From positions 46,857 through 110,856 of the forward strand of contig ML978257.1 in NCBI GenBank assembly GCA_010015745.1: 64,000 nucleotides of DNA, written 5' to 3'. The notes below the pieces were generated by a model. That model had not been told where the DNA came from, made no database searches, and saw only the letters and a list, made by a program, of their open reading frames with translations. The stretch comes from Setomelanomma holmii. Taxonomy: Eukaryota > Ascomycota > Dothideomycetes > Pleosporales > Phaeosphaeriaceae. A program made the position numbers and the translations under genes. Positions within the stretch are counted from its first letter, which is position 1; the number at the start of each line of letters is the position of its first letter. Shown one piece after another: positions 51,811 through 62,021 of the stretch.

Positions 51811-53496
51811 TCAGTCCTTGAAGCACCAATACCCATCGTTGATATGCTCCTGCAAGCCCTCAATGTGTCTGATATCAGACTCGTCCCAAGTATACTGCTT
51901 CAGCTTTGCCGAATCAGCCGTCGAGCAAGGCACCGTGCACTTGCACGGGATCGGCGCATCTATTGCTTTTTCCGCAATTTCCTCCACCATTTCCTTGATC
52001 TCCGCCGCATGATCGACTTGTCTGTCGTTGAGAAGGTGCTCCCAGCTGCTCTTAGTCGAGGTCTTCACACAGCCGGACAGCGTGAAGTGAATTGGCTTGC
52101 CGGGTTGTTGCAAACTCCTGAGTCTCTGCCAAGCCATCGCCAGAAACCACTCGATCCATTGCTTCTGACATGAGTGCGCTCCAGATGTATTGCTACCAGA
52201 ATTCAACGCCCATGGGCACATTGCGTCGGGATGTTTGGGGCTGATGAAGCGAAAATCAAGATTCCGAAGGGCACGAAAGTTCTGCAGCGTTACGAGGCGA
52301 AAACGACCGTTTTTGATCTTAAGTGGCGTCCCGGGAACTGGTTGCACATCGATGCTGGCAAGAGCAAACACCGCCGAAAGTTCCAATTGGACGTTTCGAA
52401 GGAAGTCGGTATGGGGCGGAGAAGAGAGCAATCTCGGGACGAGTCGACGAGCACTGGTCTTTGGCTGTCCCGCTGCGACAGAAGCGCCAACCATGCGCAA
52501 GCGCTTGCACGTGTCGCAATATGCCACCTCGAGTGCCTCTGCATTCACCTGTTTGCTGATGCGGAGGATCGCCAGGTTGGGACGCTCGACGTCTGGGTCG
52601 CGGTATCGGCTGGCCATATAGTCCTTACCCAGGCTGAGGCCTCGTCCCAGTACCATGCGGGATCCTTCAAGGTCAGGCAGTATGACTGGACCGATGGTCT
52701 GCAAATATATCTGGTTTCGCAATTCTGCCGGAAGGGTTAAGAAGTTGAAGACTTTGCCTGTGCTCTCCCACCAGAGGCTTTGCTCCTCGTATTGTGCCTC
52801 GGAAGACTTCATGCAGGCTTCGTCGTGATTGTCGAATGTTTCACGAAGCCAGTCTGATGCAAGGCTTGTACGAATAACTCCGCTGGGAGAGAGTGCTGTG
52901 ATAGTGATGTTGTCAGCTGTTGGGGGAAAGCCGGGATCTGGTGTAAGAGCGACGGTACGACTGGAGTCGAAGGTGCACATTGGCTCACTGAATACGTGGA
53001 ACTGCTCGTCGCTGAAAGTCGCAAGATGCTGTCGTCTCTTGTCGCGGTAGCGGACCTCTTTGATGTCACCGCTGTCGGCTCGCGACACCTCTAAGAGGTC
53101 GGCTTGGCGCATGTACTCGTGGCTGTGCCGGCCGAGGAACGAGAAGCTGCGCACTCGCTCTTCACGAATGAAAGCTCGCAGCACGTCCATGATGTCTTCC
53201 GGCGAAAGAGAGATAACAGGCCGGTCAGTGAGAGCCATAGCATCGAAGCTTCGCTTGACCATCTCTTGAATTAAGATATCGGCGTCGTCAGTATCGAAGT
53301 CGAGCGTTTGGTGGGCTGCGGTGATTTGCCGCTGCTGCCGGATGTAAGAGTCCCTATAAGCCTGTCTAGCGTCGGCCAATGATGGCAATGCACTATATTC
53401 GTTGAAGTCCATACTCTCGGTGAATGTCGAATTGTGGTTGCGAAATCGAGCCAGGCGGAGTTCAGTTGTTCTGTACAAGTTGTACCGAATGGACAA
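51811..53496 (-). CDS. F-box-like fungal protein (LPAELRNQIY motif)
   Basis: One uninterrupted frame of 561 aa. Residues 1-250 have no recognised domain. A short F-box-like helix pair begins FLTLPAELRNQIYLQTIGPV near residue 265, followed by LAILRISKQVNAEALEVAY, the usual arrangement in the large Dothideomycete families in which a hydrophobic LxLPxELRNxIY opening precedes a region of helices. The C-terminal part contains paired Cys (PCKCTVPC) and ends WCFKD. Here the F-box-like motif is internal rather than N-terminal, so an upstream domain may have been fused or the start may be late (second Met at residue 29). The role is presumably in ubiquitin-ligase substrate choice, known only for distant relatives. 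Confidence 0.8.
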   Translation of the reverse strand: MSIRYNLYRTTELRLARFRNHNSTFTESMDFNEYSALPSLADARQAYRDSYIRQQRQITAAHQTLDFDTDDADILIQEMVKRSFDAMALTDRPVISLSPEDIMDVLRAFIREERVRSFSFLGRHSHEYMRQADLLEVSRADSGDIKEVRYRDKRRQHLATFSDEQFHVFSEPMCTFDSSRTVALTPDPGFPPTADNITITALSPSGVIRTSLASDWLRETFDNHDEACMKSSEAQYEEQSLWWESTGKVFNFLTLPAELRNQIYLQTIGPVILPDLEGSRMVLGRGLSLGKDYMASRYRDPDVERPNLAILRISKQVNAEALEVAYCDTCKRLRMVGASVAAGQPKTSARRLVPRLLSSPPHTDFLRNVQLELSAVFALASIDVQPVPGTPLKIKNGRFRLVTLQNFRALRNLDFRFISPKHPDAMCPWALNSGSNTSGAHSCQKQWIEWFLAMAWQRLRSLQQPGKPIHFTLSGCVKTSTKSSWEHLLNDRQVDHAAEIKEMVEEIAEKAIDAPIPCKCTVPCSTADSAKLKQYTWDESDIRHIEGLQEHINDGYWCFKD

Positions 53497-54094
53497 AGAC
53501 TACCGCAGTCCGCTTGTAGTTTGCTGATGCAGTTGTATTAAGATGCGCGCGACTGGAGAGAGGTGAAGGGAGACTGTTTCTACCCAGAAGTGAAGTTCGA
53601 CTCGAGGCTGAAGTGCGGTGCTTCTACATCACCTGTGACAAGGCGCTAAGCCCAACTGAGCGGGCCGACCCGGATCTTTGGTGAACGTGAGGCAGGTGCG
53701 AATTAGCGTCCCAGACTTTCAAGAGGGGCCGCAAAAATTGCGCACCAAGAAGAGAACCACAACAGTCTTAGTAGTGGAAGCATTGCAAAGCAGTGGAATG
53801 TGCTTCGTTGCCGAAGAGGAGCCCGTAGCCTCGCGCACATATGGAGGACGATGCGCGAGTCCTCCGTGCATGACGGACCTCAACTCCAATACCTGCTCTG
53901 TGGTGTTTAGGCCTCTGTGATCCACATAACACAGAAGAGAGGTCTGTCGATAACGTGATGAATTGGTGGTATCAATACGCGCTCAGCTACCGCTATCACC
54001 GGCGCGACCTGCTCATAACCATAACACCACATGTACACTCCTTGATGCCCTATGCAGAATTGAGGCCAGTAATGGCTCTCGGTAATGCCTTCGC
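53497..54094. other. Intergenic
   Basis: About 600 bp separating two minus-strand genes; no supported feature. Confidence 0.4.
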
Positions 54095-55570
54095 TCATGC
54101 GTACGACTGCGCAGAGCACGTGAACGGGCTCCTGACATCGCCCGAGTTATACTGCGTAAGAATGTCCTCTACACTAGCATATGTGCCAGCGCCCAAAACA
54201 ACAAGCCCAATAACAAAGACAATCGCATTCAGAATGCTCAGGCTGATGTTCTTCCATCCCTCGTTCCATTTGCCGACCTTGACGAGCTGGAACCAGAACA
54301 GCGCGGGGAAGTAAAAGGTGAAGCCAGAGATGAAGAGCGACGAGATCAGACCCAGAAGCGCGTTGAAGAATGGAATAGCCTCGGCAATGACCCATCCGAT
54401 GACTGTGATGCAGGCGATCAACACGACCCAGATACCCCATCCAGCAGGAGTGGCGACGAATCGGATTGGGGAGTTAGGGAAGGCGCGGTCCATAATGTAG
54501 CGGCCGACAACGGTACCGTTGATGGAGCCAGAGATGAAGATGACGGGAAGCGCGATACCGAACGCGATGCGCGAGACGGTAGTGCCAGCGGATAGCAGAG
54601 CAGGCGACTTAACGTCCTGGCCAACGAAAGCATAGATCAGCGCACCGGTCACGGTGTAAATGAAGATCTCGATCAATCCGAGGGCCCAGATGGACTTGAC
54701 GTAGTCCTTGGGTGTGTGCATCTCCGACATGAAGGAGAATTGGCACACGGCGAACGAGTAAGCGAAGATGATGTTAGTAGTCGCAAGGAACGCCTCGTAG
54801 AAGGATGTATCCGCCGGTGGCCAGGCGGACCAGTTGACTGCGCTGAGACCACCAGGTGCATCATGAGCTTGGATCCCGGTCGCGATGATGGTAACGAGGA
54901 TAGCGGCAATGATACTGACGAAGTCGATATAGCCCAAGATGGCGAACTCGGCGAATGTGGGTGGGAGCGCGAGGATGAGCAAGATGATGAGTGAGACAAC
55001 ACCCCAGACGAGTGCGCAGATGGCGTAGTTGTCGACAATGTTAATCCATGCGATAGTCCCGGTGAGCGCGTGCGATCCGACCAGCAAGATCAAGAAAAGC
55101 GCAAACATAACGCCTGTGAGTTCCTTTCCGAATCGTCCCCAGATGAGCTCCACAGCGTCGGAATAGTGACTGACGGCTGGGTATCGCAACTTGACCTGTC
55201 CGACGACGTAGGATGTGTAGATGGCGACGAGACCGAGTCCGACGCACATGATCACACCAGCCACCATACCGAGTTTGGCGAATGCGCTTGGAATACTCAG
55301 CGAGCCCAAAGCAATGGCTTCGACGATTAAGCAGACGGTGAGGCGTTTCCAGCCCAGACGGTTGAACTTCTCGTGTCCCTCTTGTACAGTCGCGGTCTTG
55401 TCGACCGGTGCGAGCTCGGGATCGCTCTTCTTTCCCTCGGAAGACAAGTCCTCATCCATCCTGTAGTTTGGCGGCGGCGCAGCATAGACATTGTTGTTGT
55501 CGTGTGCAGCAGCATATCCAGGTGTTGCTCGGGGCACTTGGGCACCCGGGACGTGAGGGACTTCTTGCAT
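54095..55570 (-). CDS. Amino acid transporter, AAAP family (neutral amino acid permease-like)
   Basis: Intronless, 491 aa from the Met at 55570 (MQEVPHVPGAQ). The frame is open 23 codons further upstream, but those residues look like leader. A ~75-residue hydrophilic N-terminus is followed by about eleven helices. The first core helix reads AIALGSLSIPSAFAKLGMVA, the unwound substrate-binding segment of the AAAP fold. GRFGKELTGVMFALFLILLV, WSAWPPADTSFYEAF and FAYSFAVCQFSFMSEM are characteristic of the fungal Mtr-like neutral/aromatic amino acid permeases. Plasma membrane by inference; the amino acid specificity cannot be read from sequence. Confidence 0.92.
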   Translation of the reverse strand: MQEVPHVPGAQVPRATPGYAAAHDNNNVYAAPPPNYRMDEDLSSEGKKSDPELAPVDKTATVQEGHEKFNRLGWKRLTVCLIVEAIALGSLSIPSAFAKLGMVAGVIMCVGLGLVAIYTSYVVGQVKLRYPAVSHYSDAVELIWGRFGKELTGVMFALFLILLVGSHALTGTIAWINIVDNYAICALVWGVVSLIILLILALPPTFAEFAILGYIDFVSIIAAILVTIIATGIQAHDAPGGLSAVNWSAWPPADTSFYEAFLATTNIIFAYSFAVCQFSFMSEMHTPKDYVKSIWALGLIEIFIYTVTGALIYAFVGQDVKSPALLSAGTTVSRIAFGIALPVIFISGSINGTVVGRYIMDRAFPNSPIRFVATPAGWGIWVVLIACITVIGWVIAEAIPFFNALLGLISSLFISGFTFYFPALFWFQLVKVGKWNEGWKNISLSILNAIVFVIGLVVLGAGTYASVEDILTQYNSGDVRSPFTCSAQSYA

Positions 55571-58500
55571 GTTGAAGAATATTTGATAGACGATACAAAT
55601 GGGAAGCTGAAGATGGGAAAGTTGGTTGTTCTGGGGCAATGACGAGTTTTGAACGTCGGCGGGTACGGACCATGACTATCTTCGCGCGTTCTCAATCCGG
55701 AAGTCGAAGTGCAGGTCGCTGGTCAGCTACCGTGGGACAGGTGCGGTGCGATATCAACGATGGTTCACGAGAGCCGAGTTCCAGCACACGGCTTTGCAGC
55801 GGGCCTTAAATCACACGACCTTATCTGCGCGTTCATCGTGTGTAATAAAATGGTGCAGTTACTTCTCTCAGCACGACCTACGCAACAGTACCGTGTAGGC
55901 GTCCGATGTTGCCCGACACCTGCCACCTCCCGTGGAGGCTCAATTCTCGAATCAATTTGTCGTATGAAACAAGCATGCTGCAGTGCCTGGTGGTGTCCAA
56001 GTGGTGCCCATGGATGATGAGGTCCACATGGTGCATCGACCTTTACGTAAAAGTTTGAAAATTCTACGTCTCACAGTGGATGGAAAAGGGACGTGCGAAG
56101 GTCACATCGTCGCGTCTCACCTTTCCCACGCAGTGACATCACAGCCAGATACAACAGGTTATAGATAAGGATGCGTGCATAAATGCTGAAGGGCGCATAC
56201 AGGTGATTCTTTGCAGTGACGAGTGCAAGTACGCAGGCGGCGCAGCGAGGTGCAGCCCTACCCGCAGTACGGCAGCGATGATGGCATTGCTTGTGGGGTC
56301 AAGCATTCGGAGTCAAGCATTCGGGGTCAAGCATTGGGATCCGCGCCTTCCGGCGAATTAGCGGTGCGCTAGGCTCCTTAGCCGCAGCTTGTCTTAATTA
56401 CCCGAAAAGGCACCGAAAAGTGATGCTGGCTACCTCGTGCCGAGGACCGTACCGTTGCTGACCGCGCCTAGGTCTGAAGAAATAATCAACGAGGAATGAT
56501 TTGCAATCTTGGCTGCTGTTCGCGAGAATGATTCGGTCATGGAGTTTTCAAGATACCTGGAAGTCGATCTGCATATCTCAATAATCGTGGGGATAATTGC
56601 TGAGCGAATCATGGTCCTTTGGAAGATTCAAGGAACGTGTCCATGGGAACTTGCCATGAGAAACACCATGACTCGATTCGCATCCCAACACTGGCGCAGG
56701 ATCTGGATGATGAGAAGTTTGCGGGGTAGGCGCGCAAGCGTACCGACAACACGACCGCCGTTGCCGCTACCAGTAATTTGCTGAACTAACACTGGGCATG
56801 TCCGCCGCTGGCCTCTGCTTGCATTTTCTTCATCTCTTCCAAGACGTGTGGGTCTGATTCAGGCTCACCCAGGCCTCTTCGTGCGCGACTTTCTGCCGTT
56901 TCCACCACGTGGGCGTCCTCGGCTGTCGACTGCGGCGTGAAAACAAACTCGCGGTGTTCACCTGAGCGCGTTAGTTGCTGTCCAGATACTCGGCAGGATG
57001 GACGGACAGTTCTTGTAGGCCGTGCCTATCATCGGATCTTCAACATCCCAATACTCTGTCAAAAAATGGGCAACTGCACCGTGCGTATCGACAACAACCT
57101 ACGGACGTCCAGTCAGCGTCTTGGAATGGCGGGCAGGACCGTCGGGAACCAACTTGTGCCTCAGGTCGTTGAAACAGCCAGTTCCGAAAGTCCGAAACGC
57201 GTTTCGAGATGGCTTTCTTCTCATAGCCCCAGTAACCTTGCTGAGTCGGAGGGGGTCAGCAACTGTAAGTGGTCGTCTGAATATTTTCCTTCTTTGGCGC
57301 AAGGCTTACGTCCGAAATCCAACCTTCCATGACGCCTGACGCGTCAATTTTCCCGAGGTCAAACTCCAGTTTGTCGCCCGCGAACAGTTCTGGTAGCAAT
57401 CCCTTCACCTCTTCTCCAGAATTAACGATTCCTCTGTCGCTTCCCATGTCACCGACTTCCTGCAGTGCTGGGTGCAGTACAAATGGTACATCCTTTCGCG
57501 ACAAGGCTGGTCCAAAGCTCAACGCCGAAGCGGTGATGCAAAGATGATGTCCACATCGTTATGATACTGGAAGACCGAACTAAGGGCGCGACATTGCTCT
57601 TTCCCTTTCGGGGTCTATTAGATTCACGGTGTCCTTGATGGGTGCAATGGAATCGTGGGATAATTGATGATTGATCCTTCGTGATCGTGTCTCTCTAGGT
57701 TAAGATGATTTGGTATTCTCAGCTAGTGCGCCAAGCTAAGTGGTCCCTGCTCGATTGTACAGATCCGACCTCACTTTAGCTCGTTCTATCTGACAGGGTC
57801 AAGACCGCATCGCGAATCTCATAATCGTGCTGCATCACAGTCAATCCTTGCATGCAACCTCGGATTTCTACAGACTCACACTAACGTTATGGAAAGCCCT
57901 GCGCGTGGCGCACGAGATGGATTCTCGTGGGCATGATGGTGTTGTTGTCACTGAAGCCTGCAGTGAAGCACTCGTGAGGTAGTGGGGCGCAAACGTTGAG
58001 TCACCCAGTTAGTCTTGAGACAACAAGAGCTGTGCGAATCGGTTAGCAACACGTCGACCTGTGTAAGAAGTGAATGCTCGTGCAACACGAGTCACCAGAA
58101 GCTAGGTAGGTATTCGTTGCTTGCGTAAATTCTTGATGCCACATCGTGATAGTACAAAACTGATGATGCTGAAAATCTGGTGTCCGAGGGGAGGAAGGTG
58201 AGCCGAGGAGTGCCGCAAGCGGAAACTTAGCCGAATGGTGTCAATCCCACTTCCGTGCAAGGCTTTACGATGTTTCCAACATACCATGCCAATTTACACT
58301 GTCCACGGCCTGACCTCAATTGCGATGCGTACCCGAAATCACCTCGGTCGCTGCACATTGTTGGCTGCTCGTTTCCATGCTGTCAACCGCCTCGCGTCAA
58401 GCTTCAAGGTATAACAACGCCAAATTTGAACACATACTCAGCCTCGGCCACCAGCTTCATATGCCTCGACACATGTCGGGATGGATGTTTTGATCGTCGC

Positions 58501-59721
58501 GCTCAACAGAGTTACGCAGCCGTGCCAAGCTGCACATGTTCTGCATTCAGAGAAAGAGATAAGAGCGGTCGACTTCATGCCTTCAACCGTGTCGCATGAC
58601 CATAGTTGGCTTCGCCGAACGTCTACGCTCACCAAGCTTGTGATGCAAGAGAAACTTTCGCGGTCCTTCCTCCTCAGTATCAGCATGCGGCAAAGCGATT
58701 TGAGGGTCAGTTGAGTGGCGAGCCCAGCATTTCGAGCATGGTATGGCGCAAGGTTGCTTACAGTGGCACCCCTGCTCCAGACCCGCCGAGGATGTGGGCT
58801 TCGATACTTGCTGTGGTCATAAGAGAGGACGCACGAATCGTATCTACTCTGCTCAATGCTCGCTGAAGCCCATTCGAAGCATCGAAACTGCAAAGTGTCC
58901 ATGCGGCGCTGCCTGGCTCTTTGCATCTTAGTGCGATTGCAGAATTGTCGGAGGCACGTTGCTGATCTATCTTACATCCTGCTTACGCTTTCGTGTACAG
59001 TTCGATTCGCTCGACTGACAGCCCAGACAGTCGAAACTCTATCGGCAACATCAATCCTTGCGGCTGAAAGGGACAGTGATCTTTTCCAACCCTTTTGCGA
59101 GGACTCAGAAGGCATCGATTGGGGCGTTGGGCGAGGCGACAACTTTTACGCCCAAAGAGACTGAATAGAAAACTGATACGGTCGGCTTTGGACCCCAGAA
59201 GACAAAGCACACTCCCCTTGTTAGTGCAGGATCGCGTGGGGTGCAACGGGCCGTAGTGGAGAGATTCTCGGACCACCCTGGTTGGATCGATACATCTACA
59301 GACTTGAACAAGCCCTCGATCATCCACGCAGACTAATTTACACGGCTAAGACATGATCGCGAGACATGTCAGAATCTAGGGTTACTTTGGCTGGGCCCGT
59401 GCTTGTGACTGTCCTGATCAGGTCTTACCAAGTTACCAGGGCACTTACTGTTACGATCACAGGGCTATCAGCCGAGACCTTGGGACGCAACAAAGGTCTC
59501 GGAGTCTACGGAATGTCGCATCGAAAAAACATCAATGTTCTCTGCGCTCGGCGTCCATGAGAGATTCACTTCTCATTATGCGCTGCTTCTATTCAAATAC
59601 TGCTGTGACCTTCAAGCACCAGTCTATGATCGCAGAATATAGATGGCTTACCATCACTACATAGACCAAAGTATTCGTCCCTACTTTCCTATTCGATGGA
59701 CGGCAGTCTTCCATGAAAATC
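55571..59721. other. Long gene-poor stretch (about 4.1 kb)
   Basis: No intact gene. A minus-strand frame at 57522-57256 (GIVNSGEEVKGLLPELFAGD) and plus frames at 56937-57339 overlap and may be a decayed gene of unknown family. A 14-bp triple repeat lies at 56297. The rest holds short featureless frames. Confidence 0.4.
56297..56338. repeat. Three tandem copies of a 14-bp unit
   Basis: The unit GGTCAAGCATTCGG occurs three times in direct tandem (one mismatch in copy 2, one in copy 3). Too short to interpret. Confidence 0.8.
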
Positions 59722-60540
59722 TCATAAGGCCGCCTTCAACAACAACCACTTCAGCCCACGGACCTCGCCCCTTAACGAAACATGCTTTGCCACATCTTCC
59801 CACTTGGCTTTTACTTGGCCGTTCTCCACATCCCACTCCAGCTCCTTCAACAGCTGCGCATTCCGCCACCAAAACGACAACCCGTGTCCCGCCCCGCGCG
59901 CAATGTGCGCCAACTCATGCAACAAAGTCTGGACGACATAATGAACCCGCACAAATCTACGCGGATCTCGCATACTGTGAATCCTTAACTGAATCTTCGT
60001 ACAAGAGAACGTGCTACTACGCGTCTCCCGTTGTATCAAAGGTATCAGTGTATCCGAGCGCGTCACATGCACGAAATGCTGGATCGTCGTGATGCCCAAG
60101 TCATGGTCATTGGTGATGGGTAATACAGCGAGGACGGGAATGGTCCAGTTGTGACGCTTCATGATGGGACGTACTATATATGCCACGCGGCGCAGGATCT
60201 TGAGCACGTCACGCTCGTGGGGAAGGTTCTCTTGCATTTCGTAGGAGAGGAAGTTGCTGTCGAGACCTGGCCCGGGATGGAGGTTGCCGACGATGTGTAG
60301 CATGGGGGATTGTCTTGGCCTTGTGCTTGGGATTGCAGTTAAGACGATGGGTGATATGTGGTTTGCGGGCTTGTGATGGACATTGTTTCTGCATGGGAAG
60401 AGCTGGAGATATCTCAGGAGGCGCGAAATGCGACATTGTAAACGCACAATGTTGGTGTTACGATGGGCTTCGGTGACTTTGTGGTTTGGGATGAAGCAGG
60501 CTTTGGTGCTGGCCAGCGTGGGAATATCATCCAGTCGCAC
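59722..60540 (-). CDS. WLM-domain putative metalloprotease (Wss1-like)
   Basis: 272 aa in one frame. The region from about residue 107 resembles the WLM (Wss1p-like metalloprotease) domain: LPHERDVLKILRRVAYIVRP, then the zinc motif LLHELAHIARGAGHGLSFWW, with HELAH supplying two His ligands and a third in GAGHG (relatives have HxxxF, as here). Wss1 family proteases remove DNA-protein crosslinks and SUMO-linked proteins. This protein is short, with no visible SUMO-interacting or VCP-binding motifs after the domain, so it may be a family member of different function. The first ~80 residues look weakly coding; the start may be at the Met near residue 80 (MLHIVGNLHPGPGL). Confidence 0.72.
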   Translation of the reverse strand: MRLDDIPTLASTKACFIPNHKVTEAHRNTNIVRLQCRISRLLRYLQLFPCRNNVHHKPANHISPIVLTAIPSTRPRQSPMLHIVGNLHPGPGLDSNFLSYEMQENLPHERDVLKILRRVAYIVRPIMKRHNWTIPVLAVLPITNDHDLGITTIQHFVHVTRSDTLIPLIQRETRSSTFSCTKIQLRIHSMRDPRRFVRVHYVVQTLLHELAHIARGAGHGLSFWWRNAQLLKELEWDVENGQVKAKWEDVAKHVSLRGEVRGLKWLLLKAAL

Positions 60541-62021
60541 CTGCAGTCACCGTTGCGACTGAGAATTGTGGCTCAATACCGTACTTGTCTGTGTAAGTCG
60601 CGAGTCTTATGGTCACTTGGCGAGAGGTCCCCATTCGAACTCCGCGGTTCGACTGATACCTCGCACGATCGCAAGAGGATGTCCCCGTCGCCCCAAGACT
60701 TACCACACGGAGAGACGGGGGCTTCTACCCTGATATCTTTGACTTTACTATTACGAATGAAATGATACCATGCTGTCTGTCAAGCACTCAACCCGACATG
60801 ATCATAGTATCATAAGATATCACCGAAAGAAAGAGCGCTCTTATGTCATAGTAAGTGTTCTTGCGTTGCTGCCACCTCCTGAGCCAGGACCACTACACGA
60901 TTTGATTGGAGGCGCAGTCAGAACCAGACGACTCTTGAGACCGAGCTCGAGATATCATTTTCTTTCACATCTCGCTTCGTTCCTCGCCGACCGTGGTTCT
61001 ACGCCCTCCGCTTGAAACATCCACACCTCACCACAAATCGGCACTTGTCTCAATGTTTTGACAGTTGCATGTATCTCGGATGACCTCGAACGAACTAGAT
61101 AGGTATGACTCGAGCGTCGACCTGCAAGGTTGGCAAGAGTAACTAGGCTAGTTCTGCTTGTACGCTAGCGCATTCGAGCTAACAATGACAAACGGTGCGT
61201 TTGCACCATCTCATACTGTTCACACTGTGTTGCGCAGCTCAGCTGAAAAGCTCGCGATCTTTTCTATCTTACGGCGAAGTTTTTTGTGAACCACATCCAT
61301 TCTACACGCTACCATGCCGGGCGAGACTTCACGAGCCTGCACTTGAGGAATTACCTGCGACGAGGAAGAGACGTATTCAAGCCTGGAACGAAGAACCTCA
61401 GGGAAAGATTGTAGAGATGCGCGTTGTCAAATCCCAAGGCTTGAAATGAAGTGAGTGCCGCGAGCTGCCTCGAATCAACCGCACCGAAACCGCTGTTATG
61501 GCTGCTGCAAGCGTCCTACATTGTTCAGTGTCAGATCGTGTGAAGAAAGCCATTGTTTCATGCGACAAATCCAACGAAAATACCGATGAGTGACTGCAAC
61601 TATGGTTTATGGAGATCTGAAGCGCCATCCGTTGGGGTGTGCGTGGGAGCTATTGTCCCTTGAGTTGTATCGGACGCACAATAGCAGCCTTCACCTGCAC
61701 GCCGCGCAGTCGTCTCCTTCACCTCAATAACGCACCTTCCTCATCAATCGAATGAGCTCAACAATAGCAGATTTAAGAAGAATAGTAGCGCTCGTGCCAG
61801 CCCCCAGCCATCCCAGAATGCTTATACCTCATCCTCACGTCCGCTTCCTCCGACTTGACACCAGCTTTCGTACACACGCCTTGCTTACTAGCACACTTGC
61901 ACAAACGCAACTGACAGCTATTCAGCAACTTCTCACAACTCTCAGCTTCGCAGCTATCTTTTGGCTTTTTGCCCAATTCTTGTTGCTTGTACATTGATTG
62001 TAGCTCATCTTAAGCAGCACG
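60541..62021. other. Intergenic between divergent genes
   Basis: Mostly non-coding; one small frame with a signal-peptide-like start is listed separately. The right end is a pyrimidine-rich leader for the gene at 62022. Confidence 0.4.
61195..61449 (+). CDS. Small open frame with signal-peptide-like start, doubtful
   Basis: 84 codons starting MRLHHLILFTLCCAAQLK, a plausible secretion signal, followed by a short, basic, two-Cys tail. Could be a small secreted protein, but with no homologue and no intron support it may be chance. Confidence 0.22.
   Translation: MRLHHLILFTLCCAAQLKSSRSFLSYGEVFCEPHPFYTLPCRARLHEPALEELPATRKRRIQAWNEEPQGKIVEMRVVKSQGLK

Noticed and set aside
56281..56340. CRISPR-like array
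   Set aside because: Three contiguous 14-bp units without spacers in eukaryotic DNA; a simple tandem repeat.
60640..60670. tRNA-like GGTTCGACT sequence
   Set aside because: No flanking T stem, acceptor stem or anticodon arm can be formed.
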